Below, in pieces: positions 53,527 through 63,126 of a DNA stretch of 64,000 bases. Source of the DNA: Hyphomicrobiaceae bacterium (GTDB taxonomy: Bacteria > Pseudomonadota > Alphaproteobacteria > Rhizobiales > Hyphomicrobiaceae); NCBI GenBank assembly GCA_021730785.1, contig JAKFWF010000041.1, positions 58,596 to 122,595 of the forward strand, given 5' to 3'. The position numbers and the translations under genes are program-made. Each line of letters starts with the position of its first letter. Position 1 is the first letter of the stretch. The notes under the pieces are model-generated. The model saw nothing but the letters and a program-made list of their open reading frames with translations, searched no databases and was not told where the DNA came from.

Positions 53527-55800
53527 TCATTTCCACGTCAGCTGTAGGCCGACACGACCGCCGACCTGGCCGCTGTCGGACCAGCCGACGCCGCCACTGA
53601 TCGCCAAGGCTTCGCCTTCGCCGAACAGGTTGCGCTCGAGGAGTGCGATGCCGCTGACGCTGTAGGCCTTGTAGCCGTCAAGCACGCCGATGTTGCCGCG
53701 CAGGCCGTAGCGATCGCCTGCTGCCAGCACCGGGTCCGCCAGCGACAACGCGATGGCCGCACCGTTGAGCGCCTGGGTCGCCTTCTTGTCGACCTGCTCG
53801 ATGCGGGCATTCGTGGTCTGGAACTCGCTCGACACATTGGTCGTGTATCGCTCGACGTTCGAGAGGCGCTGTTCGGTCGAGGTGACGCGGGTATCGAGGG
53901 CTGCCACCTGAGTTTGCGTGCGGGCGATGCCAGCGGTGTTGGCGTTGGCCTGCGCCTGCACGTTGGTGATGTTGGTCGTATTGTTCGCGATGTTGGTCGT
54001 GTTGTTGGTGATGTTGGTTTCAGCCGTGCCCACGCGTCCCCTCAGACCGGCGATATCGGTCGTGTTGGTGGTGGTTTGCGCCTGCACATTCGTAATGTTG
54101 GTCGTGTTGTTCGTGATGTTGGTTTCAGCCGTGCCCACGCGCCCTCTCAGCCCGGCGATGTCGGTCGTGTTAGTCGTGGTTTGCGCCTGCACGTTGGTGA
54201 TGTTGGTGGTATTGGTGGCCACCTGGTTCTGCAGGGTAGTGACAGAGCCTTCGACCCTGCCAACCCGACTGCCAAGCGCGTTGATATCGGTGCGGTTGGT
54301 GGCGATATTCGTCTCCGCGGTGGTGACCCGGCCGCGCAGGTTACCGATGTCGGTGGTGTTCGTTGCCACCTGTGTCTGAACCGCCGTGAGGCTCGTCGTG
54401 GTCGCACCGATCTGGGACTGCAGATTTGTAATGTTGGTCGTGTTGATCGTGGTCTGGTTTTGCAGGTTGGTGATGTTGGTTTCTGTCGTGCCAACCCGCC
54501 CCCTGAGCGCGCTGATATCGCTGGTGTTGGTCGCGATGTTCGTCGTGTTCGTGGTGGTCTGATTTTGCAGGTTGGTGATGTTGGTCGTGTTGGCCGTCAC
54601 CTGCCCCTGCACGGTGTTGATCCGCGTCGAATTCCCGGTCACCTGGGCCTGGAGCGCGCCACCGTCGCCGGCCAGATTGCCGCTCGCATCGGTCGTCACC
54701 ACCTGCAATGGGCCGCTCTGTGCTGCCGTGCTGGCAGTAGAGGCGACGCCGCTCAAGGTGTAGGTATTGGTCGTCGTACCAAACACCTGCTGATTGGCGC
54801 GCGCCGCACTCGCGCCCTGTCCGAAGGCTGCGCTGTTGGCAAATCCAGCCGTGCTGCCCTGGCCGATCGCCGTTGCGCCGATCGCCGTTGCATTCGCCCC
54901 TTGTCCAAATGCGGCCGCGTTATTGGCTGATGCAATGGCGCCGGTGCCGGACGCCGTTGCCGAAATCCCGGTTGCTTGCGCATTGGCACCCAGTGCGGTG
55001 GCCGACGACTGGTTGGCCACCGCCGAGCGACCGAAGGCAGACGACACATCGGCCGAAGCCTGTGCGCTGGCGCCCGTCGCCGTCGCACCGGTGCCGAGCG
55101 CCCGCGTATCGACGCCGATGGCGGTCGCGTAGTCCGACTGGGCGCGTGCGACGGAGCCGATCGACGTGGTATTGAGGCCGGTCGAGCGGGCGCCGCGTCC
55201 GATCGCGGATGAATTCTCACTTTCCGCGCGCGCCGAACTGCCGACCGCGGTTGCGTTGAGGCCAGTCGCATTCGAATTGCTGCCGACGGCCGTAGTATTG
55301 GTTGTGCCCGCAAAGGCCGCGCTGCCCACCGACGTCGCGAAAGTCCCGGCCGCTTCGGCCGCGCTGCCGACAGCAGTCGTGTTGCCGGCGGACGCCCGGG
55401 CCAGACTGCCGATCGCTGCTGAATTGTCACCGTCCGACAGCGAATTGGAGCCGACGGCAATAGCATTTTCGCCACTTGCCCTAGCCGTATTACCGGTGGC
55501 CAAAGAGGAGCGACCGGACGCTTGCGCGAGATTGCCGAAGGCCGACGAGCCGATGCCGGTCGCGGCTGCGTCCGTGCCGCAGGCGACGGACAGGTTGCCT
55601 GCGGTCGCACCGCCAAACATGCCGCCATACTGCTGGCAGATGAACTGGGCCTGCGCCGGCTCGCACTGCAAGCCAAGCACACAGGTCAGCGCCAAGACGC
55701 TGGCACTGGAGCGCCAGCGCGCCGCAGGTGCAGATCTTGTGACTGCTGCGGTGCCTGCTTCGTGGCTCCACCGCGCAAGCTGTTCTTCCACGTGACGCAA
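53527..55800 (-). CDS. YadA-like trimeric autotransporter adhesin
   Basis: About 757 residues. An extended signal (SSASVLALTCVLGLQCEPAQAQ), a head (about 85-345) of YadA/Hia repeats (TAVGSNSNATGLNATAVGSS), a stalk (about 370-650) of TTNTTNITNLQNQ-type coiled coil with many Asn/Thr, and a C-terminal YadA anchor (about 690-757, NGAAIALSLADPVLAAGDRYGLRGN) of four outer-membrane strands. It mediates attachment. No ATG near the start; AAGGAG eight bases before TTG 55800 favours that codon over GTG 55809, which touches the site. Confidence 0.9.
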   Translation of the reverse strand: MRHVEEQLARWSHEAGTAAVTRSAPAARWRSSASVLALTCVLGLQCEPAQAQFICQQYGGMFGGATAGNLSVACGTDAAATGIGSSAFGNLAQASGRSSLATGNTARASGENAIAVGSNSLSDGDNSAAIGSLARASAGNTTAVGSAAEAAGTFATSVGSAAFAGTTNTTAVGSNSNATGLNATAVGSSARAESENSSAIGRGARSTGLNTTSIGSVARAQSDYATAIGVDTRALGTGATATGASAQASADVSSAFGRSAVANQSSATALGANAQATGISATASGTGAIASANNAAAFGQGANATAIGATAIGQGSTAGFANSAAFGQGASAARANQQVFGTTTNTYTLSGVASTASTAAQSGPLQVVTTDASGNLAGDGGALQAQVTGNSTRINTVQGQVTANTTNITNLQNQTTTNTTNIATNTSDISALRGRVGTTETNITNLQNQTTINTTNITNLQSQIGATTTSLTAVQTQVATNTTDIGNLRGRVTTAETNIATNRTDINALGSRVGRVEGSVTTLQNQVATNTTNITNVQAQTTTNTTDIAGLRGRVGTAETNITNNTTNITNVQAQTTTNTTDIAGLRGRVGTAETNITNNTTNIANNTTNITNVQAQANANTAGIARTQTQVAALDTRVTSTEQRLSNVERYTTNVSSEFQTTNARIEQVDKKATQALNGAAIALSLADPVLAAGDRYGLRGNIGVLDGYKAYSVSGIALLERNLFGEGEALAISGGVGWSDSGQVGGRVGLQLTWK
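54001..54210. repeat. 105-bp tandem repeat in the adhesin stalk
   Basis: Two nearly identical 105-base units; for example GGTTTCAGCCGTGCCCACGCG occurs at 54016 and again at 54121. Each codes for 35 residues of stalk. Such units allow length change by recombination or slippage. Confidence 0.75.
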
Positions 55801-56165
55801 TACACGCACTCCTTACAAACACACCTAGCCAGGCACAGCTGCAAACAGCAGATCAGACACACGATCACTGCAACCCACTGACAGCATCGATCAAATACGC
55901 CTCAAAATTGCTTAAAATTGATTAACTCAACCTATGGATGAGTATCCTGCCGAGGGCCGGCTCTGCCCATCCGTCCCGCCAGGATACACGCCCCGTGGTT
56001 CGATCATTATTGAAGATTAGATTGCCATTATTTGTATAAAATACAAATTGGATTTAACTTAGCGTTATATATATTTCAGATTCTCAAATTGCAGATAATT
56101 GAATTACTAAGAATTCTGCGATAAGCATTTCCACCAATCGACAATAATGGCACTTGCAGCGAAAA
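55801..56165. promoter_or_regulatory. AT-rich control region with a 19-bp dyad before tadG
   Basis: 365 bases between divergent surface-protein genes. From about 55990 the sequence turns strongly A+T-rich against a GC-rich background. ATTTGTAT-AAA-ATACAAAT (56030-56048) is a perfect 8-bp dyad with 3-base spacer, a likely regulator site about 120 bases before the tadG start. No gene seen. Confidence 0.6.
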
Positions 56166-57749
56166 ATGAAAAATATGACCCAACTTGTATCGCCACGGTG
56201 CACATATGACGCGGCGACGCGCCAGAGCACAGCCGTGTTCCGATACGCTGCCGACGCACGCGGCAACGTCGCGATCATAACCGCACTGAGCTTTTCACTG
56301 CTGATTGCGGCTGCCGGCGGCGCGGTCGATTTTGCCCGTGCCTATCATGCGCAGAATTCATCGCAAGGCGTCATGGATGCCGCGGTGCTCGCGGCCGGCC
56401 GCGTGCTGCAGACGACCCAGAGCGAAAGCGAGGCGATCGCTGCCGGCAGGAGCTACTTCGAGACCATGAAGTCTCCGCTGCTGAGCGGTCTGCCTGCTTC
56501 GTTCACGATCGAGGACAACAAGACGGTCGTCCGCGGCGTGTTGGCGTCCAAGGTGGACACGCTCCTGCTGGGCGCCCTCAACATCTCCGAATTGCCAGTC
56601 AGGATCGAGGCATATTCTGCCCTCTCGGGCGGCAGCAGCACCGGCACGAACTACGAAATCTCGCTGATGCTCGATGTCACCGGCTCGATGTGCGACGACG
56701 GGATTGGTCCGTGCACCAGCGGTACCAAGGTCACGGCGCTGAAGGCAGCGGCGACCGATCTCATCAACATCGCGGTGTGGGATAACCAAGGGACCTATAC
56801 GTCCCGCGTGGCGATCGTGCCGTTCGCAACCCGCGTTCGCATCGCTCCCGATGGCGCGGCCGGCCCGATCATGAAGCAGTTGACCAACCTCGACCCGACC
56901 TGGAACGGCTGGGTCGAGTATTGCTCAGCATACACCGGTGGCGGCGGCAGCGAAGGGAATGGCAACTTCTCCTGCACGGCGACGGCAGTCACCTACACCG
57001 CGAACCAAGCGGTCTTCTCGTGTGTCACCGATCGCACGGGACCGCAGGAGTTCACCGACGCGTCGCCCGGCGCCAACACCTGGTTGGTCGGCCATGGCGG
57101 CAACCGTTTCCCGTTCAGCTACGACAGCTCGAACACGCCCATCACGACAGGACTGGGTGTGACACAATCCGACCCGGCGGGGCAGTGGAATTTTGGCGGC
57201 GGAGGAGGGTGTGCCGACATCGACAGCACCAACGAAATTCTGCCGCTCACTTCGGACAAGAGCGTGCTGAAAGCCAGGATCAACGGCCTGTCCGCCTTTG
57301 GCTCAACGGCTGGCGCGCTCGGCACGGCGTGGGCCTGGTACATGCTATCGCCGAATTTTGATCATATCTGGACCGGACAAAGTCGCCCCGCCTCCTACGG
57401 CGACTTGACCGAGTTTCACGACGGCCGGCCGAAACTGAAGAAGATCGCCATCCTCATGACCGACGGCGAATACAACACCTATCGCGGCAACAAGGACACC
57501 GATCCCGCTCTGGTCTCGGCCAATGCACAGGCGATCTGTCAGAACATGAAGGCCAAGGGCATCGAGATCTACACCGTTGGCTTCGGGCTCGATCAGTTGC
57601 CCGGCAGCAAGCGGGCCATCGCGGAGGCAACGCTCAAGAACTGCGGCTCGGACATTCAGCACTTCTACAACGCGCTGAACGTCGAGGAACTGAAGGGCGC
57701 CTTCCGCGACATTGCGATCAAACTCGCCGTGTTGCGGCTGAAGAAGTGA
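56166..57749 (+). CDS. TadE/TadG-like protein with von Willebrand A domain
   Basis: 527 residues. The N-terminal hydrophobic stretch with an acidic residue (GNVAIITALSFSLLIAAAGGAVDFARA) is the TadE/G pilin-like segment. A VWA domain follows, with the MIDAS motif DVTGSM near residue 170 and ILMTDGEYNTY. A Gly/Ser-rich insertion with several Cys (about 260-350) lies between. TadG-type proteins belong to Flp pilus assembly but also occur alone; no other tad genes are near. ATG 56175 is an alternative start. Confidence 0.82.
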   Translation: MKNMTQLVSPRCTYDAATRQSTAVFRYAADARGNVAIITALSFSLLIAAAGGAVDFARAYHAQNSSQGVMDAAVLAAGRVLQTTQSESEAIAAGRSYFETMKSPLLSGLPASFTIEDNKTVVRGVLASKVDTLLLGALNISELPVRIEAYSALSGGSSTGTNYEISLMLDVTGSMCDDGIGPCTSGTKVTALKAAATDLINIAVWDNQGTYTSRVAIVPFATRVRIAPDGAAGPIMKQLTNLDPTWNGWVEYCSAYTGGGGSEGNGNFSCTATAVTYTANQAVFSCVTDRTGPQEFTDASPGANTWLVGHGGNRFPFSYDSSNTPITTGLGVTQSDPAGQWNFGGGGGCADIDSTNEILPLTSDKSVLKARINGLSAFGSTAGALGTAWAWYMLSPNFDHIWTGQSRPASYGDLTEFHDGRPKLKKIAILMTDGEYNTYRGNKDTDPALVSANAQAICQNMKAKGIEIYTVGFGLDQLPGSKRAIAEATLKNCGSDIQHFYNALNVEELKGAFRDIAIKLAVLRLKK

Positions 57750-57759
57750 AGGGTGGGCG

Positions 57760-59013
57760 TCAGGCCCTCCCCACGGTTGCGGCCGCCCCGCCGTTGAATG
57801 GGGCCGCGTGCACTTTCAGCGACAGCAGATAGAGCGCAGTCATTGCGGCCGGCGCCACGCCAGCCAGCGTCAGGTTGAAACTCACATACGTGTACATTGG
57901 CAACAGCGGGATGACCCATGCGAGCAGCACTGGCCCGCGCCAGGACAGCGGCACTGCGAGCCGGCCGGTGAGTATCCAGACGAGCCCGACTGTCGCTGCA
58001 ACGAGATCGTAATTAAAGGCATAGGGCAGGGCGAGCGGCGTTGCCAGCGCCACTATGAATGCGCGCCATGCGGGATCGCGCGTCCGGCCAACTGCCCAGC
58101 AGCAGGCTCCAACCACCGCCAACGCCACGACGCCTTGCAGCACTATCGCCGCTTGATAGGCTACTCCCGCCGTTCGCAGCGCGCCGAGCCAGGTTGGCAT
58201 CATATGAACATAGATGCCGTGCCAGGCCTTCAGCAACTGTAGCTGATACGTGCGCGTGCCATCGAGGTACTGCAGCCACGGGTCGACCCCAAACAGCAGC
58301 AGCGACAGGCCGACCAGCAGGCCGGCCGTGATCACCGCGCTGGCCACCGCGCGCCAGGCACGCAATGTGAGCAACACGAATACGAGCACGAGTCCAAGGT
58401 GCGGCTTGAACGTCAGCAAGCCGAACAGGATGCCGGCCGCAATCGGCCGCCGGTCGAGCACTATGATGCCGCCCAGCAGTAGCGCGCCGCTCAAAAAGCC
58501 GTTCTGTCCGCTCACACCATTGATCAGCGACGCCGGTGCGATCGCCAACAGTGCGAGCGCGAACGCCCACAGGCGGCGCTCAATCTGCGACAGCATCACG
58601 GCTGCCAGCGTGGCGAATGTCGCGACTGTCCACACCGCCAAAGCCACCCGATGCGGCAGCAACCCAAGAGGCCGGAACAACAGCAGCACGAACGGCGGGT
58701 AGCTGAAATTGAAGAGGTCTGGCAACGGCCGTCCGAACAGCGCAGCGGCCGCCTCGTTATAGGCGTTCAAATCGTAGATAATGCTGATGTCGCCACGTGC
58801 CGCCAGTTGCGGCCCGGCCCAGGCGTTCAGGAAGTCACGGCCGAGCGGCATGCCGATGACATCGATGCCGTGGCCAGCGGGCCAGTACAGGTGCAGTAGC
58901 AGCGGCGTAATCATCGCTATCGCCGATCCAACCAGCGCGAGGATGAGGCGCGGGTCGCTCATTTCGGAAATGACGCGCTGCGGTGCCGAAACGATGCCGG
59001 TGTGCTGCAACAT
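57760..59013 (-). CDS. GT87/DUF2029 membrane glycosyltransferase
   Basis: 417 residues, about nine or ten membrane helices. GT-C fold: GRDFLNAWAGPQLAARGD carries the luminal acidic motif, FNFSYPPFVLLLFRPLGLLP and LTFKPHLGLVLV are family blocks. Members add mannose or similar sugars from polyprenyl donors. Convergent with the TadG gene, 10 bases apart. Product target unknown. Confidence 0.84.
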   Translation of the reverse strand: MLQHTGIVSAPQRVISEMSDPRLILALVGSAIAMITPLLLHLYWPAGHGIDVIGMPLGRDFLNAWAGPQLAARGDISIIYDLNAYNEAAAALFGRPLPDLFNFSYPPFVLLLFRPLGLLPHRVALAVWTVATFATLAAVMLSQIERRLWAFALALLAIAPASLINGVSGQNGFLSGALLLGGIIVLDRRPIAAGILFGLLTFKPHLGLVLVFVLLTLRAWRAVASAVITAGLLVGLSLLLFGVDPWLQYLDGTRTYQLQLLKAWHGIYVHMMPTWLGALRTAGVAYQAAIVLQGVVALAVVGACCWAVGRTRDPAWRAFIVALATPLALPYAFNYDLVAATVGLVWILTGRLAVPLSWRGPVLLAWVIPLLPMYTYVSFNLTLAGVAPAAMTALYLLSLKVHAAPFNGGAAATVGRA

Positions 59014-59139
59014 GTGGATGTGGTCCCACCGGCGAATGCTGTCTGCGTCCAGTAGAGCGACCTTGCCGCTGAAAGGTTAGCAAAGGCTTGTCAACCGCCC
59101 GGCAATGGGCTGTTCGATCGGACGGGAGTGGCCTCGCCG

Positions 59140-59961
59140 CTATCGACCGAGCGTGGGATGCGGCCCCGGCCACAGGCTGTCGGTCCAGCCGCGCCAGCGG
59201 TAGATCACGAGGCCGACGTACTCCTTGGCGGCGACATCGATGCGGCGTAAGCCATGATCCAAGCTGTCGGAAAACTTGAGCAGGTCGGCTGTGCCGACCG
59301 TGCGATAGTCGACCGGCCAGGGCACACACTCGAACCCGGCCTGGCGGAAGGCGCCGATCGAGCGCGGCATGTGGAATGCCGAGGTTACGAGGACCCAGCG
59401 CGAGTTGGCGCGTGGTTCGAGGATGGCGTGCGTCAGCGTCGCGTTCTCGCGCGTGTTGCGGGACGCGTCTTCCAGAACGATGCGCTCGCGCACGACACCG
59501 GCATCGATCAGGAACGCGCGCACTTCGTCGGCGGCGACGTCACCCTTGCCGAGGATCGTGCCCGTACCGCCGGTGAAAATCACCTTCGCCGCGGGAAACC
59601 GCCGCGCCAGACTGACAGCTTCGGTCAGGCGTTCGGCTGCCTCGTTGAGCGACAGCGTCTGCCGGCTCTTGGTGACGCGCCCCTCCTCGAAACCGCCGAG
59701 GATGATGATACCGTCGACGATACCACCAAGATCGGCGAGTGGTGGTCTCGGGAATCGTTCCTCCAGCAGCAAAATAAGCGCGTTGCCGAGCGGCGACAGC
59801 CCGGCGATCAACAGGATTGCGATGCCAAAGCCGGCAAGCCTTCCGCCCAGTCGCCGCCAGCGCTCGCCCCGTGCCAGCACCAGCCCTGTCACGATCAGCA
59901 GCAGGCAGATATTCGACGGCTGGATGAAAAAGAAGCCGACCTTCGACAGAGCGTAGAACAT
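59140..59961 (-). CDS. YdcF/ElyC-like DUF218 membrane protein
   Basis: 273 residues. Two N-terminal helices (NICLLLIVTGLVLARG; AGFGIAILLIAGLSPLG), then a periplasmic DUF218 domain: DGIIILGGFEEGRV, VIFTGGTGTILG, EDASRNTRENA and LVTSAFHMPRSIGAFRQAGFE. ElyC-type proteins act in envelope or lipid-carrier homeostasis. Starts 5 bases after the thiolase gene, so probably co-transcribed. Confidence 0.86.
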   Translation of the reverse strand: MFYALSKVGFFFIQPSNICLLLIVTGLVLARGERWRRLGGRLAGFGIAILLIAGLSPLGNALILLLEERFPRPPLADLGGIVDGIIILGGFEEGRVTKSRQTLSLNEAAERLTEAVSLARRFPAAKVIFTGGTGTILGKGDVAADEVRAFLIDAGVVRERIVLEDASRNTRENATLTHAILEPRANSRWVLVTSAFHMPRSIGAFRQAGFECVPWPVDYRTVGTADLLKFSDSLDHGLRRIDVAAKEYVGLVIYRWRGWTDSLWPGPHPTLGR

Positions 59962-59966
59962 GGTGT

Positions 59967-61160
59967 TCAAAGGATGCGTTCGATGGCGACCGCGGTCGCT
60001 TCGCCGCCGCCGATGCACAGCGACGCGACGCCCCTGGTCTTGTCGTATTTCTCGAGTGCCGCCAGCAGCGTGACGATGATGCGTGTGCCGGACGCGCCGA
60101 CCGGGTGGCCGAGCGCACACGCCCCCCCGTGCACGTTGACCTTGTCGTGCGGCAGGTCGAGGTCGCGCATGGCGGCCATCGTCACCACCGCGAACGCCTC
60201 GTTGATTTCGAACAGATCGACATCCTGGGCCTGCCAGCCGATGTCGGCGAACAGCTTCTTCATGGCGAATACGGGCGCGGTCGTGAACCAGGCCGGCGCC
60301 TGGGCAAAGCTCGACGTCCCGACGATGCGGGCGAGTGGCTGCAGCTTGCGGCGGGTGGCCTCCGACCGGCGCATGAGCACGAGGGCCGCCGCGCCATCCG
60401 AGATCGACGACGAGTTGGCCGGCGTCACCGTGCCGTCGGCGCGGAAGGCGGGCTTCAGGTTCGGGATCTTGGCCGGGTCGGCCGTGAACGGCTGCTCGTC
60501 GCGAGTGATCTCGACGTCGCCCTTCCGCGACTTCACGGTGAAGCTCGTCATTTCGCTGGCGAACGAGCCATCCTCGTTGGCCCGCTTTGCGCGCTTCAAG
60601 CTCTCGACCGCGAATGCATCTTGCGCGGCGCGAGTGAACTGGTAGTGCGTCGCCGTATCCTCGGCATAGGTGCCCATCAGACGGCCCTTGTCGTAGGCAT
60701 CCTCCAGGCCGTCGACGAACATGTGGTCCAGCACTTGGGTGTGACCAAGGCGGGCGCCGCTACGCATCTTGGGCAGGATGTAGGGCGCGTTCGTCATGCT
60801 CTCCATCCCGCCGGCAACGATGACGTCGCGCGGACGGGCATGCAGCGCCTCATAGGCCTGCATCACGGTCTTCATGCCCGAGCCGCACATCTTATTGACG
60901 GTGGTGCACGGCGTGCTGTCGGGAATCCCGGCATTGCGCGAGGCTTGCCGCGCAGGCGCCTGGCCGATGCCGGCCGGCAGCACGCAGCCCATCAGCACTT
61001 CCGTAATGTCATCGGGCTTGACGCCCGCACGCGCGACGGCGGCCTTGACCGCGACGCCGCCGAGTTCGGGCGCCGTCGCGCTCGCGAACATTCCCTGGAA
61101 ACCGCCCATGGCGGTGCGGGCGCCACCAACGATGACGATCGGATCGGCGGACGAGGACAT
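59967..61160 (-). CDS. acetyl-CoA C-acetyltransferase (thiolase)
   Basis: 397 residues. VNKMCGSGMKT carries the nucleophile Cys92; NEAFAVVTMAAM, GGACALGHPVGASG (His) and CIGGGEATAVAIE (Cys) complete the thiolase set. Joins or splits acetoacetyl-CoA and similar. GGAG before the ATG at 61160. It could supply acetoacetate for the decarboxylase elsewhere, but no linkage is visible here. Confidence 0.93.
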   Translation of the reverse strand: MSSSADPIVIVGGARTAMGGFQGMFASATAPELGGVAVKAAVARAGVKPDDITEVLMGCVLPAGIGQAPARQASRNAGIPDSTPCTTVNKMCGSGMKTVMQAYEALHARPRDVIVAGGMESMTNAPYILPKMRSGARLGHTQVLDHMFVDGLEDAYDKGRLMGTYAEDTATHYQFTRAAQDAFAVESLKRAKRANEDGSFASEMTSFTVKSRKGDVEITRDEQPFTADPAKIPNLKPAFRADGTVTPANSSSISDGAAALVLMRRSEATRRKLQPLARIVGTSSFAQAPAWFTTAPVFAMKKLFADIGWQAQDVDLFEINEAFAVVTMAAMRDLDLPHDKVNVHGGACALGHPVGASGTRIIVTLLAALEKYDKTRGVASLCIGGGEATAVAIERIL

Positions 61161-61246
61161 GGGCGGGCTCCGTTGTGGCTGGTGGGCCACTTTAGCCCGT
61201 CGGCGCGGGGAAGTTTAGAGGCAAAGGTGCGATGCCTGCCCGACCG

Positions 61247-61543
61247 TCAAAACCACTTCGGTTGCCACCAGTGCAGGGCGGCCGTCACGTAGGTCGGCGC
61301 GATCAGGTAGGCGATGCCGGCGATGACGACCAGCGCCACGATGCCGACGGCTGCGGTCGCGTTCAGCGGCAACTGGTAGCTCATGCCTGAGCCTGGAATG
61401 CCGAGTGTCACCGTGCGCTTGCCGCTGGTGCCGACGTTGACGGTGGCGCCGTGGCCGCCAATCGACGTGCTGACACCCGACTTCGACAGGTTCAACCTCA
61501 CGCCCGGCAGAACGCTGATGATCTTGCGGAAACGGAAACCCAT
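61247..61543 (-). CDS. DUF4236 domain protein with one membrane helix
   Basis: 98 residues. GFRFRKIISVLPGVRLNLSKSGVSTSIG is the DUF4236 signature (residues 2-29), followed by GTSGKRTVTLGIPGSGMSY and a C-terminal helix (AAVGIVALVVIAGIAYLIA). Function unknown. AGGAG precedes the ATG. Confidence 0.85.
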   Translation of the reverse strand: MGFRFRKIISVLPGVRLNLSKSGVSTSIGGHGATVNVGTSGKRTVTLGIPGSGMSYQLPLNATAAVGIVALVVIAGIAYLIAPTYVTAALHWWQPKWF

Positions 61544-62321
61544 GGTGTGCTCCTGTTCGTATGTGCCCGACCGGCTGCGACTCAAGGAACAACATCGAGC
61601 GATGCCAATTATTTAGCACGAACACGCGCGCATTCAACAGGGCCGAAGCTGTTTCAACGGGAAAGCGGGAGGGCGTCTGCCAGGGAGCCTGCAAATAGCC
61701 GTCTAAGTGTGGGTGTATCTACACACCACATTGCGCAACTTTTCGATCGGCGCAGTCAACTCCCCTGAGGGGCGCGAGGTGGCCGGAGGCCGCAGCGGGC
61801 CTTCCGCGAGTCGTTGAGAGCAGCTTCGGGCCACCTCACGACAGGATTTTTCGGCCTTCCCACAGTGATTAAGGGATTGCGTCCCACGCCGGGTTCCACG
61901 GCGCCAGTGTGGCGAGCCTCCGATCGGCACCGCGTGCGGGGACCGACGCCTTTGACGGCATCGGCCTTCGGCTCCCGTCTTTCGGGTGTTCGACCGCTTC
62001 CGAAGCGCTCCGCCCGCGTGATATTCCACACGCAGAGCATTCTGCTCCGTCCACCAATCGTCAACCCTCGAGACAGGTGCCACGCGGGTTTGACCCTCGG
62101 ACCTGTAACCACCGCGCCGTCCTGGTCGCCACCGGTGACGTCCCCTCATGCGCTGCGGTCGAGGGGTAGAATAGCGCAGGCTGAGGAAGCGGGGATAACT
62201 CTGGAGCGGTCGCCATGCGGAATTTCCGCTTGGCGGGGTTAAGCGAGGGTGGGAGTGTGAGGGAGAGCGAGGGCGGACGTGACCCGGTGCGGAAGTTTGA
62301 AACGGGCTCCACAATGACTTG
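61544..62321. other. gene-poor stretch, no feature assigned
   Basis: About 780 bases. A 118-codon open frame on the minus strand (61756-62112) has an Arg/Pro-rich, low-complexity product with no recognisable fold, and overlapping frames on the other strand look equally poor. No tRNA or known RNA could be folded by eye. It may be degraded mobile DNA. Confidence 0.4.
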
Positions 62322-62783
62322 TCAAATCTGACGGTGCATCCACATCATCCAATCACCGGGCTCTGGCTCAAATTCGATGAACGGGACAAAGGCTACCGAT
62401 TGATAGAAATGGCGCGTCAACTCATATTCCCGGCTGCCGGAACGTGGGCTCATTGTCTCAACCGTGAGTTTTTTGCAGCCACGAACCTTCGCTTCATTTG
62501 CGGCTCGTTCGACCAGCGCCCGGCCTGCGCCTCGCCTGTGGTGGGCCGGACTGACGCCGAGCCACCAGATGTTACACGTAACGCCGAAATGATACTCGAC
62601 GGCGACGAGACCACAGGTTCGGCCATCAATGACCGTTGCAAAAGCATCTCGCGTGGCCATCCCTTGGATGTATTTTGCGTTGGCTGCTGTCCGTCCGAAC
62701 CACATCGGTAGTTCAACAATGATTTCGGCGCACGCCGCCGCTTTGGCCGCCGGGTCGTCCAAACGCTCAACGATCCACGCCAT
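62322..62783 (-). CDS. GNAT-family acetyltransferase, third gene of a TA operon
   Basis: 153 residues. WWLGVSPAHHRRGAGRALVERAANEAK is the acetyl-CoA loop (QxxGxG/A type), with a C-terminal KKLTVETM and HFYQSVAFVPFIEF. Starts one base after the antitoxin stop, so it belongs to that operon. AAAGG upstream. The substrate is unknown; an N-terminal ribbon-helix partner as in TacAT is not present. Confidence 0.83.
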   Translation of the reverse strand: MAWIVERLDDPAAKAAACAEIIVELPMWFGRTAANAKYIQGMATRDAFATVIDGRTCGLVAVEYHFGVTCNIWWLGVSPAHHRRGAGRALVERAANEAKVRGCKKLTVETMSPRSGSREYELTRHFYQSVAFVPFIEFEPEPGDWMMWMHRQI

Positions 62784-62784
62784 A

Positions 62785-63126
62785 CTATGCGGCCTTTGCG
62801 CGGCGTTTGGCGCGTGCACCTGCTTTTGGCGGCGATTTGACTGTCTCAATTGTCACTCGGACCTTTTGTCCAAGCACGCCGAGAAGACGAATAAGCTGAT
62901 CGATGGAGAACCCGTAAAGATCGCCGCGCAGTAGTCGTGAGACTTTCGGTTGGTCGATGCCCAACGCCTTTGCAGCCGCCGTTTGGTTCAATCCGCGCTC
63001 CTTGAGGATCGCAGCAATCGAGATTGCCAGATCGGCCTTGATCAAGAGTTCATCGGCGTCTTCGAGCCCGATATCGGCGAAGACATTGCCGCTACTCGGC
63101 GTCACAGTCTTATCATTCGTGGTCAT
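62785..63126 (-). CDS. higA: HigA-like XRE-family antitoxin
   Basis: 113 residues. VFADIGLEDADELLIKADLAISIAAILKERG leads to a helix-turn-helix, LNQTAAAKALGIDQPKVSRLLRG, and a basic tail (PPKAGARAKRRAKAA). Overlaps the toxin gene by 4 bases (ATGA); the toxin comes first, as is usual for HigBA. Confidence 0.87.
   Translation of the reverse strand: MTTNDKTVTPSSGNVFADIGLEDADELLIKADLAISIAAILKERGLNQTAAAKALGIDQPKVSRLLRGDLYGFSIDQLIRLLGVLGQKVRVTIETVKSPPKAGARAKRRAKAA

Noticed and set aside
53937..54610. CRISPR-like regular repeats
   Set aside because: The periodicity is coding repeat of the adhesin stalk in frame; no spacer-repeat structure or cas genes.
61756..62112. 118-codon open frame on the minus strand in the gene-poor stretch
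   Set aside because: Arg/Pro-rich product, no recognisable fold, no good ribosome site, and equally long frames on the other strand.
62080..62180. Possible tRNA-like stretch around the GGGTCAAACCC-type sequence
   Set aside because: No cloverleaf could be drawn on either strand.
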